In this document: positions 8,617-16,804 of the stretch, piece after piece
How positions within the stretch are numbered: position 1 is the first letter of the stretch
Layout of the letters: the number at the start of each line of letters is the position of its first letter
From: Blastocatellia bacterium
Lineage (GTDB): Bacteria > Acidobacteriota > Blastocatellia > Pyrinomonadales > Pyrinomonadaceae
Assembly: GCA_003487805.1 (NCBI GenBank)
Contig: DNNE01000116.1
Coordinates: 1 to 29,403 of the forward strand
DNA length: 29,403 nucleotides
Direction of reading: 5' to 3'
The notes under the pieces: generated by a model
The model's input: only the letters and a program-made list of their open reading frames with translations
What the model was told of the DNA's origin: nothing
Databases searched by the model: none
Position numbers and translations under genes: made by a program

Positions 8617-9252
8617 ATGAGAGTTTTTCGCGTTACAGTCGCCGGTGCGCTGCTTCTACTTATAGCTGCGGCCGCTTTCGGAATGTCTGTGAAGTCGGAC
8701 TACGAAAAGAATTTTGACTTCAGCCAGTTACACACCTTTGCATTCAAAACTGACCGGGCCAATACTGATCCGCTCAGTACGAATACACTCGAGGCCGGGA
8801 GGATCCAGAACGCACTAGCCGCGCAACTGGAGGCCGATGGGTTCACGCAAACGACGGGAAGTCCGGACTTTATTGTCGCGTTCTACTCCCGCACAAAACA
8901 GCAGACACAAGTCCAAAGCACGGGCGGCTTTGGTCCTGGTTTTGGCGCAGGCATTGGTCGCTTTGGTTACGGCCGAGGATTCGGTTGGGGTTATGGCATC
9001 CCAGGGGCCGGGCGTTGGCGCTGGGGTTATGGGCCAGACATTTGGACCACCAATTACACCCAGGGCTGCGTCATGGCCGACATCATCGACCCGCGAACGA
9101 ATGATCTCGTGTGGCGCGGTAGAGTAACGGACACAGTTAACGGAATTGGTCAGTCTGAGAAGCAGTCCGATCAGGCCGCGAAGGACCTGGTCAAGCAATT
9201 CTTGAAAGACGCAAAGAAGGTCGACAAGAAACTGGACAAGAAGAGCGCATAG
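8617..9252 (+). CDS. Exported DUF4136-type protein
   Basis: The start is placed at the ATG at 8617 because AAAAGGAGA lies just upstream and the protein then opens with a clean signal peptide (MRVFRV, then GALLLLIAAAAFG). The 211-residue product follows the DUF4136 pattern: an early segment VKSDYEKNFDFSQLHTFAF, a central region where an NALAAQLEADGF helix leads to SPDFIVAFYS, and a closing ARTNDLVWRG-like part (PRTNDLVWRGRV) before a Lys-rich tail. Proteins of this family are predicted lipoprotein-like or periplasmic factors of unknown role; here there is no lipobox cysteine. A Gly/Phe/Tyr-rich insert (about 100-136, GGFGPGFGAGIGRFGYG) interrupts the domain. It shares a diverged upstream region with the gene at 7380. 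Confidence 0.88.
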   Translation: MRVFRVTVAGALLLLIAAAAFGMSVKSDYEKNFDFSQLHTFAFKTDRANTDPLSTNTLEAGRIQNALAAQLEADGFTQTTGSPDFIVAFYSRTKQQTQVQSTGGFGPGFGAGIGRFGYGRGFGWGYGIPGAGRWRWGYGPDIWTTNYTQGCVMADIIDPRTNDLVWRGRVTDTVNGIGQSEKQSDQAAKDLVKQFLKDAKKVDKKLDKKSA

Positions 9253-9268
9253 CAGTGCTTTCAGATTT

Positions 9269-9295
9269 GCGGAAGAGTCCCACCGCTCTTCCCGC
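9269..9295 (+). terminator. Possible stem-loop after the DUF4136 gene
   Basis: GCGGAAGAG (9269-9277) pairs with CTCTTCCCGC (9286-9295) with one bulged base. It begins 17 bases after the stop codon. No T-tract follows on this strand, so it would be a weak or factor-dependent terminator at best. Confidence 0.35.
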
Positions 9296-9392
9296 AGCCT
9301 TAACGACTGGACCACCATGCCCTTTTCAGCCCGGCTTGATTCTCTGGTCGATGCGATGCTGAGATCATGGTTCTATAGTTTCTGAAGTAGTA

Positions 9393-10043
9393 TTGGATAA
9401 ACCGACGATCTATCCGGACCAATCGCGAACTACTTTGAAGACAGGTTTGCAGAAACATAAAGTCAAAGACTCAATTCGTGTCACGAAAGGTGAGTTGTTC
9501 TTGATTTTCCTGAAGGCTGGATTGGCCTTTGGCGGAGGTCTCGGCATCCTCGCCGTGCTGGAAGACGAACTCGTCAGCAAACGGCGCGCGGTCACCAGGG
9601 AGGAGTTCCTCACCATTTACGGCATCGGGCGCATCGTCCCGAGCGGGACGATGACGGCGCTGGCGGTCGCCTACGGTTACAAGTTTGGCGGCATGCCGGG
9701 TACAGTGATCGCGCTCTTGGCTCTCAGTATTCCGGTCTTCGTCCTGACCATCGTTCTGACAATCGCTTATCACTATCTCAGAAACAGCCGGCTCTTTGGT
9801 CTGTTGCCGATTACGATCATGCCCGCGGCGCTTGCGCTCATCGTAGTCGCTGCGCTCAAACTGGGGAAAGACATCTTCCGTCCGTCACGCGAACTAATCA
9901 TTGCCGGCGTAGCTTTCGCTCTGGCACTCGTCGTTCGGGTCAACCCTGCAATAATTCTATTGGTGGGCGGCGCCGTCGGCGCCTTCATCCTGCAGGGGAA
10001 TGAAGAGGGGAAGACCACTAAAAAGAAGGGTGGGGGAAGATGA
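9393..10043 (+). CDS. Chromate transporter, first half-size subunit
   Basis: This is a CHR-superfamily membrane protein. The 216 residues keep the family's first-motif region, with FLKAGLAFGGGLGILAVLEDE followed by REEFLTIYGIGRIVPSGTMTALA and YGYKFGGMPGTVIALLAL. Full-length ChrA has two such halves in one chain; here the second half is the next gene, overlapping by ATGA, as in the paired short-chain CHR proteins. The partners probably form one transporter for chromate or another oxyanion. The start is TTG at 9393 with only a weak upstream purine stretch, so the true N-terminus may be internal. The C-terminal tail is Lys/Gly-rich (KTTKKKGGGR). Confidence 0.9.
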   Translation: MDKPTIYPDQSRTTLKTGLQKHKVKDSIRVTKGELFLIFLKAGLAFGGGLGILAVLEDELVSKRRAVTREEFLTIYGIGRIVPSGTMTALAVAYGYKFGGMPGTVIALLALSIPVFVLTIVLTIAYHYLRNSRLFGLLPITIMPAALALIVVAALKLGKDIFRPSRELIIAGVAFALALVVRVNPAIILLVGGAVGAFILQGNEEGKTTKKKGGGR

Positions 10044-10561
10044 ATCTTTGGAGGCTCGCCCTGCTTATCGCGCTCTTCAACATAATGACTTTCGGCAATG
10101 GCCCCGTGATGATTCCGCTCCTCCAAACTCATCTGGTTGAGGGAACCCGCGTTCTGACCGAAGATCAGTTGCTCTATGCTTTCACGATCGCGCGCGTGAC
10201 GCCCGGACAGGCGAACTTTTATGTCGCTAGCATCGGTTACATGCTCTACGGAATGCCCGGCGCAATTGTCGCGACCCTCGCCATCATCCTGCCGGGCTAC
10301 ATCATGATTCCGCTAATGCACGGCTTTGAACACTTGCGCGACTCCCACTGGATCGAGGGCTTCACGAAAGGCTTGACGGTCACATCCGTGGGACTAATTC
10401 TCGCGGCAGTCATTCAGATCGCTCGCGGCACATTAACGCAACCGATCGCGTGGGTGGTCTTGATCGCGATGCTGCTAATGACACAACTACTTAGGTGGAA
10501 CATTTTCGTGGCATTAGCGACGGCCATCTGTCTCGGATTGTTGTTCAAATGGTTACCATGA
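10040..10561 (+). CDS. Chromate transporter, second half-size subunit
   Basis: This 173-residue partner of the preceding gene has the same fold with diverged sequence: LFNIMTFGNGPVMIPLLQTHLVE, then TEDQLLYAFTIARVTPGQANFYVASIGYMLYGMPGAIVATLAI. The PGQ-containing loop and the GMPGA motif are typical of CHR proteins. The start ATG overlaps the upstream stop as ATGA and is preceded by a G-rich purine run, so the two subunits are translationally coupled. About five to six membrane helices are predicted by eye. Chromate as the real substrate is family knowledge only; no reductase or other resistance gene is nearby. Confidence 0.9.
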   Translation: MNLWRLALLIALFNIMTFGNGPVMIPLLQTHLVEGTRVLTEDQLLYAFTIARVTPGQANFYVASIGYMLYGMPGAIVATLAIILPGYIMIPLMHGFEHLRDSHWIEGFTKGLTVTSVGLILAAVIQIARGTLTQPIAWVVLIAMLLMTQLLRWNIFVALATAICLGLLFKWLP

Positions 10562-10807
10562 ATAGGGCTCCCAGTAACTTCATGAGATTGGCCAAGGACT
10601 CCGCTGCTTAATTGCTTCATGGAATAACAGCCGTACGCATCGAAGCGTTATTACGAACGTGGCTCGGTCAGTGCGAGTGACCGGTAGAGTGACCCTACCG
10701 CTGGCGCAAGCGGGCATGATCGGATAAAATGCCCGCATTCCGGGGGAATTCTAGCTATCCGGCGATCCCTAGAATCCGTGCAATCCATTGATTCTAAACG
10801 ATTTATC
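10562..10807. other. Intergenic region upstream of tRNA-Val with two hairpins
   Basis: No gene is seen. GCGGGCAT (10710-10717) and ATGCCCGC (10729-10736) form a perfect 8-bp stem. Just upstream CGGTAG/CTACCG form a smaller stem (within 10682-10700). Neither is followed by a T-tract, but they may close the chromate-transporter transcript. The tRNA promoter must also lie here but could not be assigned firmly. Confidence 0.4.
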
Positions 10808-10882
<75 letters not shown>

Positions 10883-10899
10883 CTATTTTTCAATGACTT

Positions 10900-10936
10900 A
10901 CGGGCGACCCTTGCGATTGTTTGGGTCGCCCGTTTT
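10900..10936 (+). terminator. Rho-independent terminator of tRNA-Val
   Basis: ACGGGCGACCC (10900-10910) and GGGTCGCCCGT (10923-10933) form a perfect 11-bp stem around a 12-base loop, followed by TTT (T at 10933-10936 in total). It starts 17 bases after the tRNA CCA end. Confidence 0.85.
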
Positions 10937-10940
10937 GGCC

Positions 10941-10964
10941 CGCACACACTTTCGCACACACTTT
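10941..10964. repeat. Perfect tandem 12-bp repeat beside the tRNA terminator
   Basis: CGCACACACTTT occurs twice head to tail (10941-10952 and 10953-10964). It marks the boundary between the tRNA terminator and the A+T-richer insert and could be a recombinase-binding or slippage feature. No further copy was found at the other end of the insert. Confidence 0.7.
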
Positions 10965-11107
10965 GAAGTCAGGATCGGTCATCAAATCTCACAAAATGAT
11001 TATTTTTTGATCCGTCAGTCCCCGTGTGGATCTAGCGAGTCAGCAACAGAGTGCGCTTGAGAAGTCAGCAGCGATGTAGAGTTGCCGTCGCACGACGTCG
11101 CTGATGG

Positions 11108-12454
11108 TCAGGAATTGTCCAATTTCACATCGATGAAATCTTTCGGCAGAAAAATTTTTGTAAGCGAACCTGCCGGATGAAACTCAGGCATATGACTGAG
11201 AATTCCGTCGTTCTTGAAGTAATGATGAGCAGCGGTGGGGATATAGTTTTCTGGGAGCGGGTGGAGTGCTTTCGGATTATGATAGATAGACAGACCCTCC
11301 GCCCACGTCTCGGAGTAATCGGATGAGTGGACGGCAGCTTGAAATTCTTCAAGAGCAGCCAGGCCGCGAAAGCGATACCCTTCGCGAAAGATTTGAAGCT
11401 TACGATCTCCAAAGCCCGCGAGGTACGCCATGCGGTCGAACTTCGCAAATGTACCGCTGGGGTTCGCGATTACGGCGCTTACATGCTCGCTATCAGGCTG
11501 AAAAAAGAATCCGGATGGAACTTCCTTTTCCCCAAGCTTGTAAATACCCACATCCTCAATGATGCTCGCGGTGGCTCCGTCCTCTCGCTGGAGGAGTACG
11601 GGTCTCACCCCAAAGAGGTACTCAATTAGCGCATTCGTGCTCCAACTCATTGAAAAAGGTTGGTGAAAATCCTGGATCGCAAACAGCAGTGGAATGTCTC
11701 CGACATGAGGTAAGGTCCAATACTTCTTTTTCAGTTTTGAGAAGAGGGCACTGCCAAATTTGAGAGGTAAGTAGTGGTAAAAATATTGTTCTTCAGTAAG
11801 CGCTTCGATGTCTGGACCACCAATCGATGGGTTCACTGTTGTGGCTTCGACAAAAAACTTCCCCGGGATACCCGTGCAAAGAAAGTCCGGCATTGCGTAG
11901 GTCCGATCAAACGCATAGCCAAGCTCAATGAAAACAGCATACAAATATAGCTCCCAAACTCTTGCATCGAATCCGGTGGTTTGGAATTGCTCCACAAAGT
12001 TGCCGTCTACGTCTTCATACCAATTCATCATTTCGGCCAGTAAGTCACGTCCCGGGTGCGCACGGCGAATCGACACTTCCCTAAACACACGGTTAAGCTT
12101 TTCGTTTGGAACTACCGGTTTGAAGAAGTTCAAGGGCTCGCCCTTCTCGTCACCTTGATAAAACTCTTCCTTTTTCAATTTAACGCACTTGGCGAGTTCA
12201 ATTCTCAGTTGATTTCGGGCTCTCTTCAGAGATGGGAGCGAGGTAACTATTCTCACGGCACGAAATCTCTTTAGCTGGTCCCGGCCTAAGACGCAAAGGC
12301 CAAAATCGTTATCAGTGCGGTCACGAAATAGCACCCCCAGCACCTTTTCATTGCCCGCCTCGTACCACTCCATCTCTTCGCTGATTACAAACAGAATGGG
12401 GTCTCGGACGTATCCGGCAATTGAATTGAATCTGAGCTTTGAGATCGGCTTCAT
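11108..12454 (-). CDS. Orphan protein with a possible PD-(D/E)XK nuclease core
   Basis: No family was recognised for this 448-residue protein. Its centre has a pattern that fits a restriction-endonuclease-like fold: a helix with Glu168 (FDARVWELYLYAVFIELGY), then PDF with Asp190, then FFVEATT with Glu203 and Thr205 in place of the usual ExK. This is inference from spacing alone. There is no signal peptide or membrane helix. The coding DNA is visibly A+T-richer than its neighbours. It sits next to tRNA-Val and an excisionase-like gene, which suggests horizontal acquisition and possibly a stand-alone defence or nucleic-acid processing role. No methyltransferase, helicase or toxin partner is present. 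The ATG start has no obvious strong ribosome binding site. Confidence 0.75.
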   Translation of the reverse strand: MKPISKLRFNSIAGYVRDPILFVISEEMEWYEAGNEKVLGVLFRDRTDNDFGLCVLGRDQLKRFRAVRIVTSLPSLKRARNQLRIELAKCVKLKKEEFYQGDEKGEPLNFFKPVVPNEKLNRVFREVSIRRAHPGRDLLAEMMNWYEDVDGNFVEQFQTTGFDARVWELYLYAVFIELGYAFDRTYAMPDFLCTGIPGKFFVEATTVNPSIGGPDIEALTEEQYFYHYLPLKFGSALFSKLKKKYWTLPHVGDIPLLFAIQDFHQPFSMSWSTNALIEYLFGVRPVLLQREDGATASIIEDVGIYKLGEKEVPSGFFFQPDSEHVSAVIANPSGTFAKFDRMAYLAGFGDRKLQIFREGYRFRGLAALEEFQAAVHSSDYSETWAEGLSIYHNPKALHPLPENYIPTAAHHYFKNDGILSHMPEFHPAGSLTKIFLPKDFIDVKLDNS

Positions 12455-12605
12455 TGCTTAAATGCCAGCATATTCGCTGCGCCTGAGCCCCACAAATGCG
12501 CCGGGCATGGATGGATCTCAGTCCTCCGGGTACTGTTCCTGTGAATCCTGGTTCGCGAGCGATTGTAATTGATCCCGTCAACGTCCGAGCGCTGCAAGAA
12601 TCACG

Positions 12606-12941
12606 TTAGCTACTCGCTGCGAACGGTAGAGACGCCTGCTCCTTCTTCTCGCGAGACTTCGCGCCGGAACCTCTTTCGCTGACGCGGCCACTCCCTGAAC
12701 TGACGTTCTCTTTTCGCGGCGCAAGGGTCTTCGCTTGTCCGCGCGGTCGCGCCGCGTTGCGTTCGCAGTTGTTCAGGAATTCGGTCAGATGCTCAGCGCA
12801 GTAAAGCACGCGTGTCCCGATGCGAAAGAATCTGATGCGTCCGGCTTCACGGGCGCGAAGAAGGGTGATGCGAGCGATGCCTAAGCGCTTCGCTGCCTGT
12901 TTCTCGGAAAGTAGATTTGGGTAGTTTTGTGTTGTTTCCAT
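12606..12941 (-). CDS. Excisionase/MerR-like helix-turn-helix protein
   Basis: The first 60 residues form a typical small winged HTH of the excisionase (HTH_17) kind: LLSEKQAAKRLGIARITLLR, then EAGRIRFFRIGTRVLY and HLTEFLNNC. The remaining 50 residues are a basic, Ser/Arg/Lys-rich tail likely to be disordered. Such proteins either direct excision of integrated elements or act as small transcription factors. It lies 151 bases upstream of the nuclease-like gene on the same strand, and both would belong to the tRNA-side insert. No integrase gene is found in the window, so the element is either a remnant or depends on one elsewhere. It is divergent from the oxygenase gene, with a 102-base shared upstream region. 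Confidence 0.85.
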   Translation of the reverse strand: METTQNYPNLLSEKQAAKRLGIARITLLRAREAGRIRFFRIGTRVLYCAEHLTEFLNNCERNAARPRGQAKTLAPRKENVSSGSGRVSERGSGAKSREKKEQASLPFAASS

Positions 12942-13043
12942 GGTCGTGATACTGACTCCGTCACGTCATCCTCAAATTCGATCGTTGGGTATCAGCCATC
13001 GGAGGCTATATGATTTGACCTCAACTGTTGGAGCGGACGTTTC

Positions 13044-14108
13044 ATGGCAGTTCACGAAGTGCATACTATTCTGCCGCCTGAGATTGGCGACGCTTCGGCC
13101 TGGTACGGTCCGGATCTCAAGGAACGCTCTGATTGGATAGAGCACCTGTCCGAAACCGAAACTGCCGAAGTGGAGAACGCAGCGCAGAGCCTGGCAAAAT
13201 CATCCTTCGATCTAACGTCCATCGGCAGTGATGACTTTCCGCTTCCTAAACTAGCCACGCGTCTTCGGCGGTTACTGGAAGAAGTGCTCGGCGGCCGCGG
13301 CTTCGTGCTGATCAAGGCCCTGCCCGTTCAGCGTTGGACCAGTCGCGAAGCCGCAATTGCATTTCTTGGGATCGGGACTCATCTTGGCAACTTGCGAATG
13401 CAAAACGCCGAGGGGCACTTGCTCGGGCACGTGAAGGATCTTGGGCGTTCGAGCCTCGATCCCAACGCGCGGATTTACCAGACTCGTGAACGTCAAACCC
13501 ACCACACCGACTCTTGTGACGTCGTTGGTCTGCTGTGTCTGAGGACCGCAAGACAGGGCGGCCTATCGAGCCTGGTATCATCGACGACAATCTTCAACGA
13601 GATGCGGCGCCGCCGGCCGGACCTCCTCAGGATCTTACTGGATCCCATTGAAACCGATCGACGCGGCGAAGTTCCAGAAGGAGGCAACCCCTATTTTTCG
13701 ATTCCGGTTTTCAACTGGCATGAGGGTCTGCTTTCGGCAATCTATCAGAGACAATACATCGAGTCGGCCCGCCGCTTTCCCGCAGTCGCACCGCTCAGCC
13801 CGGTTCAGATCGAAGCTCTCGATTTGTTCGACGAACTAGCGAACGATCCAAAACTGAACTTGACGATGGAACTTCAACCGGGCGATATACAACTCGTGCA
13901 CAACCACACGATTCTCCACGATCGAACCGCGTTCGAAGACTTTGTTGAGCCTGAGCGTAAGCGTCACCTGCTGCGACTGTGGATGGCGCCGCCCAACGCG
14001 CGCCCGCTGCCGGAAGTGTTCGCGGAACGCTTCGGTTCTGTGATACCAGGAGATCGCGGAGGCATCGCGCTAGAAGGATCGAGGGCCACCATACTGTTTG
14101 ACGGATGA
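13044..14108 (+). CDS. TauD/TfdA-like Fe(II)/2-oxoglutarate-dependent oxygenase
   Basis: The 354-residue protein has the iron-binding facial triad of this superfamily: His154 and Asp156 in THHTDSCD and the distal His292 in NHTILHDRTAF. An Arg in RKRHLLRLW (307 or 311) would bind 2-oxoglutarate. A run typical of the TauD fold, DVVGLLCLRTARQGGLSSLVS, follows the HxD motif. These enzymes hydroxylate or cleave small molecules such as taurine, betaine precursors or modified amino acids; the substrate is not evident. The next gene, an amino-acid/amine permease, overlaps its end by 11 bases, so the two are probably co-translated and may handle the same compound. Confidence 0.9.
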   Translation: MAVHEVHTILPPEIGDASAWYGPDLKERSDWIEHLSETETAEVENAAQSLAKSSFDLTSIGSDDFPLPKLATRLRRLLEEVLGGRGFVLIKALPVQRWTSREAAIAFLGIGTHLGNLRMQNAEGHLLGHVKDLGRSSLDPNARIYQTRERQTHHTDSCDVVGLLCLRTARQGGLSSLVSSTTIFNEMRRRRPDLLRILLDPIETDRRGEVPEGGNPYFSIPVFNWHEGLLSAIYQRQYIESARRFPAVAPLSPVQIEALDLFDELANDPKLNLTMELQPGDIQLVHNHTILHDRTAFEDFVEPERKRHLLRLWMAPPNARPLPEVFAERFGSVIPGDRGGIALEGSRATILFDG

Positions 14109-15444
14109 AGGTCTAAGTCGAGGAATCCGGAAGTGGGATCTGGTTGCGCTGCTGGTCAATGTTACGGTGGGCGCGGGCATCCTTAGACTTCCGGCGGACG
14201 TGCAAAAGACGGTGGGTAACTACAGTCTGGCGGCGTTCGTTGTTTGCGCGGTGATAGTCGGCCTGATCGCGCTTTGCTTCGCCGAAGTGGGCACCCGCTT
14301 TAGGACCACTGGCGGCCCCTATCTTTATGCCAAAGAGACGTTCGGCGCGCCAATCGCCTTCATGGTGGGATGGCTGATGTGGTTGACGAGGGTGGCGGGC
14401 TTCGCCACACTCGCGCAAGTCTTCATCGCTTACCTTGGTTACTTCTGGCCGCCTGCCGAGTCGGGCCCGACTAGAGTTGTAATCATCACCGGGCTCGTCA
14501 TCCTTCTCACTGGCATTAACCTGGTCGGCGTCAAATGGTCTGCCCGGGCCAGTGATATATTCACCGTCAGCAAGCTAATCCCGCTGATCCTGTTTGTTGC
14601 CGTTGGACTGTTCTTTATCAGCCCAACACGTCTCACACTCGCGGCCAGACCTGGCCTGGGATCATTCACTGCCGCGGTGTTCATATTGATCTATGTGTTC
14701 TCTGGCTTCGAGGCAGTACTGGTAAACTCCGGCGAGATTCGCCAACCGCAACGAGTAATACCTTTTGCACTGATCGTGGCGCTATCCGCCTCGGTCGTGA
14801 TGTTTCTGTTAATTCAAGTTGTGTGTATCGGCACCTTGCCCAATTTAGCGAACTCGGAGCGTCCGCTGGCTGAAGCCAGTCGCACTTTTCTTGGGACGGC
14901 CGGCCCGCCGATCATTTCGGCCGGCGCGCTGGTCGGAATCTTCGGGACGCTGAATGTAATCATGCTGGCCTGTACAAGGTTGCCATTCGCAATGGCAGTA
15001 CAGGGTCAACTCCCGGTCCACCTGGCGCGGGTTCACCGGCGCTTTCGCACTCCTCATGTTTCGATCCTTGTTTCCGCGATAGCCGTCCTGCTGCTCGCGC
15101 TGTCAGGCACATTCATCTATGCGGTGAAAGTTACCGTGATCACCAGAGTCATCGTTTACGCCAGCACCTGTGTGGCGCTGCCGATTCTGAGGCGGCGGAG
15201 CCAGACGGCAACTCCGGTTCGGACTGTTGGCAGGACGTCGCGTTCATTCGTATTGCCTGGAGGAATGTGGATCTCAATGGTCTGCGTAATTTTGTGTCTT
15301 TGCCTGTTGGCAAACAGCGGCTGGCGTGAGGCGCGCGACGTAGGCATCGCCATAGTCATCGGATTAGCGATCTACGCGACCACTCGACTAAGTAAGAATC
15401 GAGGGGCAATGCGTAGCCACGATGGGCGAGATCGCCGATTGTGA
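14098..15444 (+). CDS. APC-family amino acid/amine permease
   Basis: This integral membrane protein of 448 residues has about twelve hydrophobic helices. Its first helix carries the APC substrate-site signature (LLVNVTVGAGILRLPADV), and SGFEAVLVNSGEIRQPQRVIPFAL matches helix 6 and the following loop in this superfamily. It would import an amino acid or amine by cation symport or exchange. The start is TTG at 14098, inside the end of the oxygenase gene (11-base overlap, different frame). No other in-frame start before the first helix looks better. The C-terminal tail is basic (SKNRGAMRSHDGRDRRL). The oxygenase partner hints at uptake of its substrate; this is inference. Confidence 0.92.
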   Translation: MTDEGLSRGIRKWDLVALLVNVTVGAGILRLPADVQKTVGNYSLAAFVVCAVIVGLIALCFAEVGTRFRTTGGPYLYAKETFGAPIAFMVGWLMWLTRVAGFATLAQVFIAYLGYFWPPAESGPTRVVIITGLVILLTGINLVGVKWSARASDIFTVSKLIPLILFVAVGLFFISPTRLTLAARPGLGSFTAAVFILIYVFSGFEAVLVNSGEIRQPQRVIPFALIVALSASVVMFLLIQVVCIGTLPNLANSERPLAEASRTFLGTAGPPIISAGALVGIFGTLNVIMLACTRLPFAMAVQGQLPVHLARVHRRFRTPHVSILVSAIAVLLLALSGTFIYAVKVTVITRVIVYASTCVALPILRRRSQTATPVRTVGRTSRSFVLPGGMWISMVCVILCLCLLANSGWREARDVGIAIVIGLAIYATTRLSKNRGAMRSHDGRDRRL

Positions 15445-15562
15445 TCGTCGCTTGCTGTTATGCTCAGAACTTGATTGATTGAATCGTTGCGACGCGACAG
15501 CATCGCCTCCCGGATATGGTTAGGATAAGCCAAATCTAAAACCGTCTTATTCAGAAGTATCG

Positions 15563-15730
15563 TCAACCCTCATGCTCACGAACAAACGCCCCGGTTAGCG
15601 GTCCATCGCCGGTTTTGACCACCACGCCTTCTCTCACCCACTGCCAGAACTGTGTCTGCGTGGTCCAAAATTCCTTACGGTTTCGAGCGACAACCAGTGC
15701 GGTTTTCTTCTTCTCTTTATTTGAGGTCAT
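15563..15730 (-). CDS. Small protein (55 residues) translationally coupled to the AraC-type gene
   Basis: This reading frame starts at ATG 15730, which overlaps the stop of the AraC-type gene as ATGA, and ends at TGA 15563. The product starts MTSNKEKKKTALVVARNRKE and continues with an aromatic Trp/Gln segment (FWTTQTQFWQWVREG) and VVVKTGDGPLTGAF, then ends in VREHEG. It has no signal peptide or membrane helix. The tight ATGA coupling and sensible composition argue for a real gene, although it is short. No family was recognised. It could be a partner or modulator of the one-domain regulator encoded just upstream. Confidence 0.65.
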   Translation of the reverse strand: MTSNKEKKKTALVVARNRKEFWTTQTQFWQWVREGVVVKTGDGPLTGAFVREHEG

Positions 15731-16053
15731 CGCTTTTTTGATCGATTTTTGTACTTGATCGGCGTTAGGCCATATGCCGCCTTGAAGCTTCGGGCGAAGT
15801 AACTCGCATCAGACATACCCACCCGGTTCATTACTTCTTTGACCGTCAGAAATTCGGTCTCTAATAACAGCCGGGCTTTTTCCAAACGCACCTGGGTGAG
15901 ATACCGCTCCGGCGAGGTCCCCATGAACTCCTTAAAGAGATGGCAGAGCCGCCACCGCGAGAGGTTCACAGTATCCGCCATCTCCGCAAGCGTCAGCTTG
16001 CGGTGATAATTATCGCGAATGAAAGAAGCCACGTGTGCAATTCTAGGGTCCAT
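15727..16053 (-). CDS. Stand-alone AraC/XylS-type DNA-binding protein
   Basis: The 108-residue protein is almost only the AraC-family double HTH. The first HTH covers LTLAEMADTVNLSRWRLCHLFKEFMGTSPERYL, and the second TVKEVMNRVGMSDASYFARSFKAAYGLTP, ending in YKNRSKKR. AraC regulators usually carry an additional sensing domain and are nearer 280-300 residues, so this one is SoxS/MarA-sized and would be controlled by abundance or by a partner. The frame is open for 15 codons upstream, then closed by TGA, with no other start codon, which supports the ATG at 16053. A 55-residue ORF overlaps its stop. Targets are unknown; the divergent neighbour on the other side is the anti-sigma end. Confidence 0.9.
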   Translation of the reverse strand: MDPRIAHVASFIRDNYHRKLTLAEMADTVNLSRWRLCHLFKEFMGTSPERYLTQVRLEKARLLLETEFLTVKEVMNRVGMSDASYFARSFKAAYGLTPIKYKNRSKKR

Positions 16054-16804
16054 CCTTGGGCCAGCAGAGACCTCCGAGCTAACACTCGGTTCCGTACGTC
16101 ACAAAATTGTGAAAACGAGCTTTCCAGCGACTGGACGATATGAAAGCCGCAGCCGCCAGAACGCTCATGGTTTCATTCAGGGGAAAAATACTGTTGAGGA
16201 CGGAGGGTTGTTGGATTAGATCCGCAAGGGCGGAGCGCGACCGTATGTGGGACTGGCGTTTCGATGATCAGTGGGCGAGGACAAAACTTTTATATTCAAG
16301 ATTGCTTTATGAATAGCTTCAACGAGGTAAAACGGCTGAGAATCTGATGTATGGAGAACCCTTCGCTTGATTGCTCCATCCGGTTTGACGATAGTTGGAT
16401 TGTGCAAGTCCGGCAATTTGATGTGGCGGGTATACGCCGGCACGCTGTTGATAAAATAAATGGCTAACCGTGTATACAGTAACTCCTGCAACGTTTCAAT
16501 GAACTTGCAAAAGACAATCTTGCTAATCCTAAGCATATCTTGCTAGAGCCTCGCAGTCTTCTCGCTCACATAACTCGCCTACCTGATATGGCGTTTGCTA
16601 AAAAACATTACTTAGGTCTAAAAACCAGGCAATACCTGTGGAGCAAGGATCAAGATATTTAAGCGAGGAACCGTCGAATGGCTGTGCAAGCGCGAGTGGG
16701 ATTAACGGCCTGAATGAAAGCAATGAAAGGATTTCAGAATCTTGCTGGAATGGCGGATTCTGCCGATGGTGATAGTACGGATCTCAAATCCGCTCGGTAG
16801 CAAA
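16054..16804. other. Large intergenic region, no firm gene
   Basis: This 751-base, relatively A+T-rich gap carries no firm gene. A minus-strand frame at 16216-16536 could encode 106 residues (MLRISKIVFCKF, then a middle segment LPDLHNPTIVKPDGAIK) but lacks a ribosome binding site and a recognised domain, so it is left unassigned. No hairpin with T-tract was found after the anti-sigma gene end. The AraC-type promoter should lie around 16060-16200. Confidence 0.5.

Noticed and set aside
16216..16536. Minus-strand frame of 106 residues in the large gap downstream of the anti-sigma gene
   Set aside because: No ribosome binding site, no recognised domain and no supporting terminator; it may be chance or a degraded gene.
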